Shown: positions 1 to 7,840 of the stretch, piece after piece | Layout of the letters: each line of letters opens with the position of its first letter | How positions within the stretch are numbered: the stretch's first letter is position 1 | NCBI GenBank assembly: GCA_964609495.1 | Contig: CAZSTA010000015.1 | Location: 1 to 28,004, forward strand | Origin: CAZSTA01 sp964609495 [NCBI: uncultured bacterium] | Lineage (GTDB): Bacteria; CAZSTA01 | DNA length: 28,004 nucleotides | Reading direction: 5' to 3' | Notes under the pieces: generated by a model | Databases searched by the model: none | What the model was told of the DNA's origin: nothing | What the model saw: only the letters and a program-made list of their open reading frames with translations | Translations under genes and position numbers: made by a program

Positions 1-187
1 CTACCTCATCGGGGAAGTGAACTGCCACCGAGATAGCGGTATTTAATCCGCTGAAGTCAACTCCACTCAATTCCCTCACATAATCAAGAGCCGAGGAGAC
101 ATCAGCTATCCCTACCAAGTTACCACCTAGCTCTAAAGCTTTGGACTTTATCTGCGTTGTTAGATCGATATCAGTATATATCTTCAT
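1..187 (-). CDS. QueG-like epoxyqueuosine reductase family protein, N-terminal fragment
   Basis: Only the first 62 codons are in the window; the gene runs off the left edge. The ATG ends at 187 and is preceded by AGGAAGG, a good ribosome binding site. The fragment reads MKIYTDIDLTTQIKSKALEL, then GGNLVGIADVSSA and, near the edge, AISVAVHFPDEV. The pattern 'ALELGxxLVGIA...', followed by a short hydrophobic 'AISVAV' strand, is typical of the N-terminus of QueG/COG1600-type proteins, corrinoid and [4Fe-4S] enzymes that in QueG reduce epoxyqueuosine in tRNA to queuosine. The cofactor-binding and Fe-S parts lie outside the window, so it could equally be a paralogous Fe-S oxidoreductase of the same fold. 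The queuosine genes at 14-17 kb make the first reading attractive but do not prove it. Confidence 0.55.
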   Translation of the reverse strand, partial: MKIYTDIDLTTQIKSKALELGGNLVGIADVSSALDYVRELSGVDFSGLNTAISVAVHFPDEV

Positions 188-202
188 AATCCTTCCTGTT
201 AT

Positions 203-243
203 TCCCCCCTCTCCCTGGCCCTCTCCCACGAGGGGAGAGGGAA
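203..243 (-). repeat. Half copy of the C/G-rich palindromic repeat
   Basis: Read on the minus strand this is GTTCCCTCTCCCCTCG, then TGGGAGAGGGCCAGGG and a G-rich tail. It matches the right half of the complete copies at 12949-13055 and 22825-22945 almost base for base. The core can fold as a CCCTCTCCC/GGGAGAGGG hairpin with a CTCG loop. It lies just upstream of the QueG-like gene. The rest of the gap (244-449) is AT-rich, and I see no supported gene or clear promoter in it. Confidence 0.8.
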
Positions 244-449
244 CGTAATCGAGAGAAGTTTGTGGATAATGATTTATAGATTATGCTCCATAATATACTC
301 CTGATTTATCATCTCGATAAATCGGCTTGCCTGTCCTTTGGAAGAAGAGAATCCATAATATCACCACCTTAGGGCATACTTCACCATGATTGAATCTAGA
401 GATATTTATTTCCAGCACTAGAAAGAGTAAGAATAATGAGCGAGAAAAA

Positions 450-1493
450 TTAGCACTTTAATAATGTTTTAAAGATATAATCTAAAAATTTCTGTTTTTC
501 TTCTTCTATAGTTAAAATTTCGGTTAGATTAAAGTACTCTCTTATTGTTTTATCGGATTTTACTCTTGCTTCAACCTCTGAAGTTATACAACTTGCAGCT
601 AAGACTGTTATCACATTGGCATTTTGTCGGATTGCTTCTTCAAAAGATTTTTTAGCCGCTCCATAACGTTCTAGTGCTCCTGCTGGATCAGTGCCTCCCT
701 TCACTTCAATCACCGCAATAGTGGATCCATCTTTATCAATTAGAGATACATCAGGTTCACTTGAAAACAAAATAGATTTCTTGTTTTTTAGCATAAAACC
801 TCTGAACTCACTAACTCTACCAAGTTGTCCTGAGCTGTCTTCTTGATCAAACTTCTCAACTCCAGAATGAAAGTCTCTCAAAAGGAAAGCAGTTAATTGG
901 GATAAATCGATAGCTTCTCTAATTAATATTTTCTGAACAAATTTTTCTGCTTCATCTCCTATCGCATTTCTCCAGGAACCATCAATCTGAGCCCCAGTTG
1001 AGGCGAAAAGTAACCCTTTAATATGTTCATTATTAAATCCTTCCAAAGCACTTTCAATAATTAAAGAGATATGTTCATTAAACAACTTCGATAAAGCAAG
1101 TGCTTGAGTTTCGCTCATATCTTTTACACTCTCACCCTCAAATCTAGTAGGGCTTATTCCTACAAGATAACTAACTGACTTTTGCGATAGAGCCGCAACG
1201 TTTCTATAATAAGCTACCAACACAGGATGTTCTCTCAATAATCTCGGATGAGAAAAAACTTGTATAAAACTTAGACTACTCCACTCTATTCGTTCAAAGG
1301 CATCTTTAGTAATTCCCCATTTATTATATCTTTCCCAATCATATTCCTCTGATATAGGTATCAATCGCCGAATGATCTCAGGAAATTCGTAAGTATGATA
1401 TTCATTCAATTTTCTATAGAAGAATGTTGATCTTAATCTGTAATTAATTCTATGAGCTTCAGCTAAAAGTTCTTTTCGTTCTTCTTTTGTCAT
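450..1493 (-). CDS. Type II restriction endonuclease, PD-(D/E)XK fold (probable)
   Basis: A 347-residue protein, with the start placed at the ATG ending at 1493. That ATG lies 1 base after the stop of the methyltransferase gene, with GGGAG in the upstream coding end as binding site. A longer frame exists, but its extra residues overlap the methyltransferase. Near the C-terminus is a PD-(D/E)XK signature: EPD (D248), a short strand, then IAVIEVKGG with E263 and K265. A possible helper acid is in IGDEAEKF (E181). The tail after the catalytic core reads GGTDPAGALERYGAAKKSF. I cannot set the cutting site; the layout recalls XcyI-type enzymes, which is a guess. The base composition is clearly AT-richer than that of the housekeeping genes, suggesting acquisition. 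Tight coupling behind the methyltransferase fits production of the nuclease only with its protective partner. Confidence 0.72.
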   Translation of the reverse strand: MTKEERKELLAEAHRINYRLRSTFFYRKLNEYHTYEFPEIIRRLIPISEEYDWERYNKWGITKDAFERIEWSSLSFIQVFSHPRLLREHPVLVAYYRNVAALSQKSVSYLVGISPTRFEGESVKDMSETQALALSKLFNEHISLIIESALEGFNNEHIKGLLFASTGAQIDGSWRNAIGDEAEKFVQKILIREAIDLSQLTAFLLRDFHSGVEKFDQEDSSGQLGRVSEFRGFMLKNKKSILFSSEPDVSLIDKDGSTIAVIEVKGGTDPAGALERYGAAKKSFEEAIRQNANVITVLAASCITSEVEARVKSDKTIREYFNLTEILTIEEEKQKFLDYIFKTLLKC

Positions 1494-1494
1494 T

Positions 1495-2886
1495 CTATTT
1501 CTCCCAGTAATATACGCATTTTCGTAATTCCTCTCTACCATAAGCACCCATTTGCTGGCTACTATTACCTTTCCCACCCGGGAGTTTGTATATCTTTTTG
1601 ATCTTCAGATCTGCCTCTCTGGCAAATTCCGATAAAATTAAATTTACCGGAATAGTTTCTCCCGCATATCTAACATTATCATTTACGTAATAAATTCTAC
1701 CGCCTCTCTTTAACAATCGAGCCATTTCAAAAATAACAAAAGAATGTTCGTAAAAGTAGTTTTTTACCATTCGGTAGATTCCAGGGTTGTTGAGTTTCCT
1801 TTGCTCTTTATACTGCCCCAGTATTGTAAGAACCTCTTGTAGGGCTTTATTTGATTTAAACGCCTCTTCGGCATCTTTAAATAAATCTAATTGGTCATTT
1901 TTCTTATAGATATCCTTTAAAAAGTCTATCTTATCCTTATTTTCAACAGTACACGAAAGTAAGCTCTGTCTCAATCTCTTAATCCCCTCTTCCCCAATTC
2001 CAAGAAACACTAACTCCAAGGCGTAAGTTCTTGTATAGTCATAGCGGTTGCAATAAGGTGGAGAAGAAATTATCAGATCAAACGATTCCTCTTCTAGTGA
2101 TGGTAATATCTCAAGACAAGAGCCAGTCTTAAGTTCTATCTTCGCATTACTGTTTCTAGAAAAGAGTAAAACATTACTAATATCTGATACAATCTGATTT
2201 AATTTACCCAAAAGGGCCTCTTCAAAGGAATATATTTTACCTTTGTTAAACTTAGTTTTGCCTTTTTTGGCTCGATAGTCCCACCTAAGATACTGACCAT
2301 CTTTTCGAGTATAACTAATTTCTTCAAGAATGCAAAAACAAGAGAATCTTAAAATTTGTTTGATATTTTCATCTTCGACTTCTTCATTGATATATTTGAG
2401 AAATGCATTAAGTTTATGCTCTGCCTCTTCGGAAAACGCTTCATTAGTGATCGTAATATGTTTAAAACTTGTTTCCTCATCAATCGGTAGTTTTATGAAA
2501 TCAATCTTTTCTATTTTACTGATAGTTTCTAGGAGAGCATCTAGTTTCGCATTATCTATAGCTTTTCTTGATTTCAAAATAAAATCTCCTATGGAGAGTA
2601 ATTCAACTCCAAGAGAATCAAATCCCATTTCGCTTGCAGAAAATAAAGTGGTCCCGGAACCTGAAAAGGGATCTAATATTCGGCCAGAATCTTTAGGATA
2701 GTCCCGAATAAACATTTTAACCATTTGAGAAGAAAATCCTTCTCTAAAGGAGAACCAATTGTAAAATGGAATATCTTTATTTGCTTGAAAGCTAACAAGT
2801 TTTCGATTCAATGATGGATTTACTTCGATAAGCTCTTTATACTTATTTTCTAAATTTTCTCTATGTACTCTACTTACCTTTGTCAT
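1495..2886 (-). CDS. DNA methyltransferase, SPPY type (N4-cytosine or N6-adenine)
   Basis: A 463-residue amino-methyltransferase. The S-adenosylmethionine site is motif I, DPFSGSGTT (residues 72-80). The catalytic motif IV is SSPPY (274-278), followed by CNRYDYTRTYALEL. SPPY is more common in N4-cytosine than in N6-adenine enzymes. Motif I precedes motif IV by about 190 residues, an order like the alpha class with a target-recognition region between. The start ATG has GAGGTGATA just upstream. It is the first gene of a two-gene restriction-modification operon, with the nuclease following after 1 base, and is transcribed from a strong promoter about 90 bases upstream. The base composition is AT-rich relative to the window. 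The methylated sequence cannot be read from the gene. Confidence 0.88.
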   Translation of the reverse strand: MTKVSRVHRENLENKYKELIEVNPSLNRKLVSFQANKDIPFYNWFSFREGFSSQMVKMFIRDYPKDSGRILDPFSGSGTTLFSASEMGFDSLGVELLSIGDFILKSRKAIDNAKLDALLETISKIEKIDFIKLPIDEETSFKHITITNEAFSEEAEHKLNAFLKYINEEVEDENIKQILRFSCFCILEEISYTRKDGQYLRWDYRAKKGKTKFNKGKIYSFEEALLGKLNQIVSDISNVLLFSRNSNAKIELKTGSCLEILPSLEEESFDLIISSPPYCNRYDYTRTYALELVFLGIGEEGIKRLRQSLLSCTVENKDKIDFLKDIYKKNDQLDLFKDAEEAFKSNKALQEVLTILGQYKEQRKLNNPGIYRMVKNYFYEHSFVIFEMARLLKRGGRIYYVNDNVRYAGETIPVNLILSEFAREADLKIKKIYKLPGGKGNSSQQMGAYGREELRKCVYYWEK

Positions 2887-2978
2887 ATTATCACCTCATA
2901 AATAAGTAGGTTTCATCGCCTCACATATCTCTATTTTCCGCCCCTTAAACCGAAACTTTAATCCGACTTTTTCTTATT

Positions 2979-3006
2979 ATTATATAGCAACTGGGGAAAA
3001 AGTCAA
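2979..3006 (-). promoter_or_regulatory. Sigma70-type promoter of the restriction-modification operon
   Basis: On the minus strand: TTGACT, a 16-base spacer and TATAAT. Transcription would start near 2972, giving a leader of about 85 bases before the methyltransferase ATG. This is the best promoter upstream of the pair. Confidence 0.75.
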
Positions 3007-3020
3007 GTAGTTATTTGACT
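3001..3020. promoter_or_regulatory. Inverted repeat over the -35 box of the restriction-modification promoter
   Basis: AGTCAA and TTGACT are separated by 8 bases, and the left arm is itself the -35 hexamer of the minus-strand promoter. A regulator bound here would block the promoter. No controller (C) protein gene is seen in the operon. Six-base arms can occur by chance in AT-rich DNA. Confidence 0.3.
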
Positions 3021-3063
3021 GGATGGATTTTTAAGGAGATATGGTGAAACTTCGATTATTTTA

Positions 3064-3092
3064 TCGACAAATACGATCTCTTATGGTATAAT
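3064..3092 (+). promoter_or_regulatory. Extended -10 promoter for the DUF4384 lipoprotein gene
   Basis: TCGACA, a 17-base spacer and TATAAT, with TGG directly before the -10 box (extended -10). Transcription would begin near 3099, about 60 bases before the chosen ATG at 3158. It is divergent from the restriction-modification promoter. Confidence 0.75.
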
Positions 3093-3157
3093 ATGGCTAT
3101 GAGGTCATCAAGAGTATGTTTGAGGAAGAATTTATATTAAATCAAGGAGGGAGTAAG

Positions 3158-3724
3158 ATGTCAATCAGAAGGATCTCAAAACTTCTCATAGCTCTATCGT
3201 TGTTGATCATAGCGATTGTGATCACAACTAGCTGCTCAGTTCAAGTCAAGGAAGAACCTATAGAACCTATAAAAATTAAGATTGCTGATTTTTACGTTGA
3301 TATATGGGTAAATAGAGGCGAAGGCTCAACCTACTATGTTGGAGAGAGCATAAAGATAAACTTCCGCGCGAGTAAAGATGCCTATGTTACTATCTATGAT
3401 TATGATACGGCTGGATACGTTCGTCAGATCTTCCCCAACTGGTATCATAAGAGCAATTTTGTTCAAGCCCACAGGGTATATTCTATCCCTGGAGCAGGAT
3501 ATACTCTTGAAATAGACGGACCTGCAGGTCGAGAGGAACTTCGCATTGTCGCTGTCCTGAGCCGCTCTTCAGCTTTCATTGATTATGGTTTCTCTGCTAG
3601 TAAGGTATATCCTAGAGTTAGTTCCTCTCATTCGGGTTTCAGTTCCAGCCTTCGGGTCAGGTTGAGCTCGGTTCCCAACGAAGAGTGGGCTGAAGATACA
3701 ACCCATTTCTATATCTCTTATTAA
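3158..3724 (+). CDS. DUF4384-family lipoprotein
   Basis: A 188-residue exported protein. I chose the ATG at 3158 because AAGGAGGG lies 7 bases upstream; an in-frame ATG at 3116 has no binding site and would put a charged stretch before the signal sequence. The N-terminus MSIRRISKLLIALSLLIIA, then IVITTSC, is a basic, hydrophobic signal peptide ending in a lipobox-like TTSC. Threonine at -3 is less usual, but lipidation at that cysteine is likely. The mature part contains the DUF4384 pattern: YYVGESIKINFRASKDAYVT, the turn FPNWYHKSNF, then YSIPGAGYTLEIDGPAG. This beta-rich domain is found on bacterial surface or periplasmic proteins and has no agreed biochemical role. It stands alone, divergent from the restriction-modification operon and convergent with pheT. 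Confidence 0.82.
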   Translation: MSIRRISKLLIALSLLIIAIVITTSCSVQVKEEPIEPIKIKIADFYVDIWVNRGEGSTYYVGESIKINFRASKDAYVTIYDYDTAGYVRQIFPNWYHKSNFVQAHRVYSIPGAGYTLEIDGPAGREELRIVAVLSRSSAFIDYGFSASKVYPRVSSSHSGFSSSLRVRLSSVPNEEWAEDTTHFYISY

Positions 3725-3737
3725 TCAAGATAGATAT

Positions 3738-3789
3738 ACCTCACCTCTCTGCTCCCTTCTCCTCTCCGGAGGGGGACTAGGGGTGAGGT
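3738..3789. terminator. Candidate bidirectional terminator between convergent genes
   Basis: A long inverted repeat sits exactly between the stop of the lipoprotein gene (3724) and the stop of pheT (3795). The outer arms are ACCTCACC and GGTGAGGT, and CTCCGGAG lies near the centre. There is no long T tract. It resembles the C/G-rich intergenic repeats and may be a diverged copy used as a terminator. Confidence 0.5.
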
Positions 3790-3794
3790 TCAGT

Positions 3795-6191
3795 TTATCT
3801 TAAACGAGCGCCCAACCTCTCCTCCAACTCCTTCAAGATCGCCTGGTGAACCTCGTCTATCTCCTCATCTTTTAAGGTTCTATCGCTAGCTCGATAAGTG
3901 AGCGAGAAAGCCAAGCTCTTGTATCCTGAAGGGACTTGCTCTCCTTGATACACATCAAATAGCCTCAGCCCCTCCAAGATATCGCCTGCGGAGTTAGCTA
4001 TCGACTTCTCAACTTGCTCGGCAGTTACCGAAAGCGGGACTAAGAGAGCCATATCTCTGCTAACTTTGGGATATCTGGAGAGAGCTTGGAACTCCTTCTC
4101 CTCAGATGCGCAGGAGAGGATGATTTCCGCATTCAACTCGAATACATAAACCCCAGTTGGAAGCTCATAAGCCTCCGCTACTTCAGGATGCAACTCGCCC
4201 AAGAAACCTAGAACTTCATCTCCAACCTTTACTTCCGCTGAGTGTCCGGGATGAAGGGGCCTGCGATTCGAGGGATGAAAGGTGTATCCCTCCACTCCCA
4301 ATCCATTCAATAGCGTCTCGATTATCCCCTTCACCGAGAAGAAATCTATCGGAGATAGCTTTCTATCCCAGAGTCCGCTCTGCTCCATCCCTACCAAAGA
4401 GGCACCTATATTGTAATGTTCTTCAGGTATATCATCACCCTGAGCGAGGAAGACTTTCCCTATCTCAAAGATGGGGATATCGTTTATCTCCTGGCGAAGA
4501 TTAAAGGATACTACATCTAAGAGGGGAGGAATAAGGCTGGTGCGAAGGATGTTGAACTCTTCCCTCATTGGATTCTGAATACCCTTAGCCCGACGCCACT
4601 CATCATCTTCTGCTAAACGGAGTTTACCGAAGACAGAAGGATTGGTGAAGCTATAGGAATTAACCTCGGTCATTCCACAAGATACGAGTATATTCCTCGT
4701 CTTTCTACGCAACTCCTGCCACCTAGTTCTTCTAGCAGGGGGGAAGTCTCCTCTCAGCAGAGTAGTGCCTATCCGATCGTATCCATAAGCCCTGGCTACC
4801 TCCTCTATCAAATCAGCCTCTATCTTTACATCTCCCCTGAAAGTAGGAACGGTGACTTTTAAAACCTCTTGATCCTCCTCCACCTCGAAGTTAAGATCTC
4901 GTAAGTAACCTATTATCTCTTCTTTTGACAGATTTGTGTCTAATAGAGCGTTAGCTCTCTCTGGACGAAGAAGGACGATAGACGGCTCGAACTCGCATAT
5001 CCTCTCATCTATCACTCCGGCCAAGATCGAACCTCCCGCGGTTTCCTTGATCAACTGAGCGACCCTATTCAAAGCTCTGACCACTCCTCTGGGATCGATC
5101 CCCCACTCGAAACGACGAGCCGCTTCGGAAGGCAGGGATAATCTTCTCTCAGTGCGGCGAATGCTGATAGGATTGAAATAAGCCGCCTCTAAGAAGACAT
5201 CTTCGGTATCTTCTTTTATCTCCGTATCCAAGCCTCCCATCACTCCTGCCAGTGCTATAGCTCTCTCCGGGTCAGCGATGACCAACACCTCAGAATCAAG
5301 CTCTCTATCCACCCCATCTAGAGTGATCAGCCTCTCACCAGGCAATGCTCTTCTCACGATGATCCTTCTCTCACGCAAAGTGTTATAATCGAAGGCATGA
5401 ATAGGCTGTCCCATCTCCATCATCACATAGTTAGTGCAATCCACCACATTATTGATTGGTCTGATTCCAACAGATCTAAGTCGCTGTCTCATCCATAGAG
5501 GAGAGGGACCTATCGTTACTCCCTTGATTATCCTCCCTGTATAACGGGGACATAGCTCATAATCCTCGATCGTCACCGAAGATAAATTATGTATCGATTC
5601 CCCTTCCTCCAGGATCTCGATCTTCGGCAGTCTCAATTCACCCTTCGTTATCGCTCGGACCTCCCTAGCTACCCCGATTATGCTTAGACAATGAGCGAAA
5701 TTAGATTTAAGATCGAAATCGAACACCTCATCATATAGCTTTGCCGACTCCTTAATATCTGCGCCTATCTCATAATCTCGAGGAAGGATAAGTATCCCGC
5801 TCTCATCCTCTCCTTCCAATCCCAATTCCACTCCCGAGCAGAGCATCCCCTCGGAAGTGACTCCCTTTACATCCGCTCTCTTGATAGTCCTTCCGATTGG
5901 AAGCTCAGCCCCGTTTAAGGCAACCGGGACTTTGTCCCCTTCCCTTATATTCTTAGCTCCACATACTATCTGGTGAAGAGAGCCAGTATTCACCTCACAG
6001 AGATAGAGGTTGGGGTCATTAGGATGAATATCTATCCTCTCGATCTGTCCCACTACTACCCTATCTATCCCTTCCCCCAGAATATCTATAGCATCGAGCT
6101 CTAACCCAGCCATAGTCAAAGCCTCACCCAATTCCTTAATGGGTATGGTTAGATCGACATAATCTCTAAGCCAATTGCAAGAAACAAGCAT
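3795..6191 (-). CDS. pheT: Phenylalanine-tRNA ligase beta subunit
   Basis: A 798-residue subunit of the cytoplasmic (alpha-beta)2 enzyme that charges tRNA-Phe. The domain order is standard. An N-terminal MLVSCNWLRDYVDL segment leads into an EMAP-II-like tRNA-binding domain (about 40-150). The B3/B4 editing domain (about 200-375) follows, with VVDCTNYVMMEMGQPIHAFD. Next come B5 (about 405-475), a catalytic-like core, and the C-terminal ferredoxin-fold anticodon-binding domain (about 705-798), beginning at ALSRYPKVSRDMALLV. The length matches the bacterial family. The ATG has AAGGAGG upstream. It lies 45 bases after pheS and depends on the same T-box promoter. It ends six bases from the convergent hairpin. 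Confidence 0.97.
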   Translation of the reverse strand: MLVSCNWLRDYVDLTIPIKELGEALTMAGLELDAIDILGEGIDRVVVGQIERIDIHPNDPNLYLCEVNTGSLHQIVCGAKNIREGDKVPVALNGAELPIGRTIKRADVKGVTSEGMLCSGVELGLEGEDESGILILPRDYEIGADIKESAKLYDEVFDFDLKSNFAHCLSIIGVAREVRAITKGELRLPKIEILEEGESIHNLSSVTIEDYELCPRYTGRIIKGVTIGPSPLWMRQRLRSVGIRPINNVVDCTNYVMMEMGQPIHAFDYNTLRERRIIVRRALPGERLITLDGVDRELDSEVLVIADPERAIALAGVMGGLDTEIKEDTEDVFLEAAYFNPISIRRTERRLSLPSEAARRFEWGIDPRGVVRALNRVAQLIKETAGGSILAGVIDERICEFEPSIVLLRPERANALLDTNLSKEEIIGYLRDLNFEVEEDQEVLKVTVPTFRGDVKIEADLIEEVARAYGYDRIGTTLLRGDFPPARRTRWQELRRKTRNILVSCGMTEVNSYSFTNPSVFGKLRLAEDDEWRRAKGIQNPMREEFNILRTSLIPPLLDVVSFNLRQEINDIPIFEIGKVFLAQGDDIPEEHYNIGASLVGMEQSGLWDRKLSPIDFFSVKGIIETLLNGLGVEGYTFHPSNRRPLHPGHSAEVKVGDEVLGFLGELHPEVAEAYELPTGVYVFELNAEIILSCASEEKEFQALSRYPKVSRDMALLVPLSVTAEQVEKSIANSAGDILEGLRLFDVYQGEQVPSGYKSLAFSLTYRASDRTLKDEEIDEVHQAILKELEERLGARLR

Positions 6192-6236
6192 AGAAAAAAC
6201 CTCCTTGTTAAAAAGTTCCTTTATACCCGATTAGTA

Positions 6237-7256
6237 TCAGAACTGCTCGATGAACCTGAGATCGTTATCCACAAAGAGCCTGATGTTATCTATGCCATAG
6301 CGAAGCATAGCGACCCTCTCCAGTCCCACCCCAAAGGCGAAACCGGTATATCTCTCCGAATCGTAGCCTACATTCTCTAAAACCCTAGGGTGAACCATAC
6401 CAGATCCGGCGATCTCTATCCATCCGCTATATTTACAGACGCGACATCCCTTCCCTCCACAGACCATACAATCCATATCAACATCTGCCCCCGGCTCAAC
6501 GAAGGGATAGTAGCTGGGACGGAAACGCATCTTCCTCTTCCGACCAAACATCTGCCGAGTGAACTCGGTCACCACTCCCTTTAGATCGGCAAAGGTTATC
6601 CCCTCATCAACCGCAAGACCCTCAATATGATTGAGCATAAAGAGATGAGTAACATCCACCGCCTCGTAACGATAGCACTTACCCGGACAGATCATCCTAA
6701 CAGGCGGTTTCATCTTCTCCATAGTTCTCACCTGAACTGGGGAGGTATGAGTTCTCAACAAGAGACCCCCGTCTAAATACATCGTATCCCACATATCGCG
6801 GGCAGGATGATCCTTCGGGATATTCAAAGCCTCGAAGTTGTAATAATCGTTCTCTACCTCTGGTCCCTCGGCGATGGAGAAGCCCATCCCCAAGAAGATA
6901 TCCTCTATCTCCTCTAGCACCTGAGTCAGGATATTTAATTTACCCAAGCGCGGTCTTCTCCCAGGGAGAGTTACATCGATCTTCTCCTCGCCCAATCTCA
7001 CCTCCCGCTCTTGCCTCCTCAATTCCTCTCTTCTCTTCTCCAATAATCCCTGTATCTCCTCTTTGACATCATTTGCTAGCTTTCCTACCACCGGCCTTTC
7101 GTCAGGGGAGAGTTTTCCTAAACCTCTCAGAAGCTGAGTTATCTCTCCCTTTTTTCCTAGATAGTGAATTCGCAATCTCTCTAAAGCGTTTGAATCTCCA
7201 GCTTGCTCTATTCTCTCCCTCGCTCGCTCTCGAATCCCAACGAGTTGTTCCTTCAT
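6237..7256 (-). CDS. pheS: Phenylalanine-tRNA ligase alpha subunit
   Basis: A 339-residue catalytic subunit that makes phenylalanyl-adenylate and transfers Phe to tRNA-Phe together with PheT. An N-terminal coiled coil (about 1-95, rich in Glu/Arg and containing [17 protein letters not shown]) is followed by the class II synthetase core. Motif 2 contains [13 protein letters not shown], and motif 3 near the end contains [37 protein letters not shown] precedes a cysteine cluster ([12 protein letters not shown]), as in many bacterial PheS. The ATG ending at 7256 has GAGGAGG upstream with a rather long spacing. The upstream region is a T-box leader, so expression rises when uncharged tRNA-Phe accumulates. 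Confidence 0.97.
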   Translation of the reverse strand: MKEQLVGIRERARERIEQAGDSNALERLRIHYLGKKGEITQLLRGLGKLSPDERPVVGKLANDVKEEIQGLLEKRREELRRQEREVRLGEEKIDVTLPGRRPRLGKLNILTQVLEEIEDIFLGMGFSIAEGPEVENDYYNFEALNIPKDHPARDMWDTMYLDGGLLLRTHTSPVQVRTMEKMKPPVRMICPGKCYRYEAVDVTHLFMLNHIEGLAVDEGITFADLKGVVTEFTRQMFGRKRKMRFRPSYYPFVEPGADVDMDCMVCGGKGCRVCKYSGWIEIAGSGMVHPRVLENVGYDSERYTGFAFGVGLERVAMLRYGIDNIRLFVDNDLRFIEQF

Positions 7257-7280
7257 AATAGGGCTATACCTCCTCTCTGT

Positions 7281-7324
7281 AAAATAAAAATCCCATATCT
7301 CCCTTAGAGGCGAGAGATATGGGA
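7281..7324 (-). terminator. Regulated intrinsic terminator of the pheS T-box
   Basis: On the minus strand TCCCATATCTC pairs perfectly with GAGATATGGGA (11 bp, 12-base loop) and is followed by TTTTTATTTT. The T-box sequence lies immediately upstream, so the antiterminator and terminator compete in the usual way. It ends about 25 bases before the pheS start. Confidence 0.95.
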
Positions 7325-7543
7325 CTCACGCGGTACCACTCTAATTGATCGAATTTATCCTGATAATAATTCGATCATCTCAATAGATATACCTATCAGC
7401 ATATCTTCTCAAATAACGGCGAGAATCACCCGACTTCAACCTACTATCCCCTATGATCTAGGAGAATTCAGCTGGCAGCTCCACAGGGAACTTCGATCGC
7501 TCTTATCTTGAGAGTGCTTCCAGCCTAGACACTCTCTCTCTTG

Positions 7544-7573
7544 TAAAGGAAACTTCTTAACCTTAGTTCCCTT
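7544..7573 (-). repeat. Extra hairpin arm in the T-box leader, related to the 51-54 bp hairpin repeats
   Basis: On the minus strand AAGGGAACT pairs with AGTTTCCTT (9 bp, one G-U) on the 5' side of stem I, where no such arm is usual. Its 3' half, AGGTTAAGAAGTTTCCTTTA, closely matches AGGTTCAAAAGTTTCCTTTA of the hairpin element at 12827-12877. It looks like a shortened copy of that element. Confidence 0.45.
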
Positions 7574-7639
7574 ATAAGATGGGGGGCGATCTACTTTCCT
7601 CCTTCTCAGCTTTTAAGCAATATTCGGATCTTTGGTTAT

Positions 7640-7668
7640 ATTATACAACAATTCCGCTGATTTGTCAA
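7640..7668 (-). promoter_or_regulatory. Consensus sigma70-type promoter of the pheST operon
   Basis: TTGACA, a 17-base spacer and TATAAT on the minus strand, both boxes perfect. The start would be near 7633, at the 5' end of the T-box leader. Confidence 0.9.
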
Positions 7669-7707
7669 GGGATATTTTGAAAGGGGAAGATACCTCATCT
7701 CTTATCT

Positions 7708-7812
7708 TCAATTTTTCTCTTCGATTGCTCTACTCGATTCCAGAGCAGTCAATAGATTGGCTCCCTCTTCAGCACTGATCGTCCCATCCTGAATCACCTC
7801 TAATATCCTCAT
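7708..7812 (-). CDS. Small protein with a 'short-helix bihelical' (SHOCT-like) motif
   Basis: A 34-codon ORF starting at an ATG with GAGGA six bases upstream, 28 bases after the stop of the large kinase gene. It begins MRILEVIQDGTISAEEGANL and ends LTALESSRAIEEKN. This is the same kind of motif that closes the kinase itself (RQILDDLAQGKINADEAARL), a pattern seen at the ends of many regulatory and membrane proteins. The frame stays open upstream into the kinase end, one base off the kinase frame, without a usual start codon. It may therefore be a coupled small protein or the remnant of a former C-terminal repeat cut off by a frameshift. A weak inverted repeat (GAAGATA/TATCTTC, 7686-7709) lies at its end. 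Confidence 0.45.
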   Translation of the reverse strand: MRILEVIQDGTISAEEGANLLTALESSRAIEEKN

Positions 7813-7840
7813 TTTTTCCTCGTCTATATGATCGTTCCCT

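Larger units (their letters stand above)
7281..7633 (-). ncRNA. T-box riboswitch (Phe, specifier UUC) controlling pheST
   Basis: The canonical T-box AGAGTGGTACCGCG is on the minus strand at 7342-7329, just before a strong terminator. Stem I can be drawn from the sequence. AAGCTGAGAAGGAGG pairs loosely with the later CCTGTGGAGCTG (K-turn and base). AGTA follows on the 5' side. GATCGC pairs with GCGATC above the specifier loop. The 3' loop strand is GAAGTTCCC, whose TTC (plus-strand 7488-7490) is a phenylalanine codon in the place where specifiers such as 'GAAC-ATC-ACC' normally sit. An AGAGAG stretch and an AGAGTG/CACTCT apical stem follow. Uncharged tRNA-Phe would bind here and prevent termination. 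An extra hairpin within stem I is described separately. Confidence 0.95.

Noticed and set aside
256-449. Short peptides on the minus strand (15 and about 28 codons) between the nuclease and QueG-like genes
   Set aside because: Too short, no family resemblance, AT-rich spacer.
2330-2701. A 123-codon open frame on the plus strand inside the methyltransferase gene
   Set aside because: Its composition (serine/isoleucine runs) is the complement of the true gene, and the opposite strand encodes clear methyltransferase motifs.
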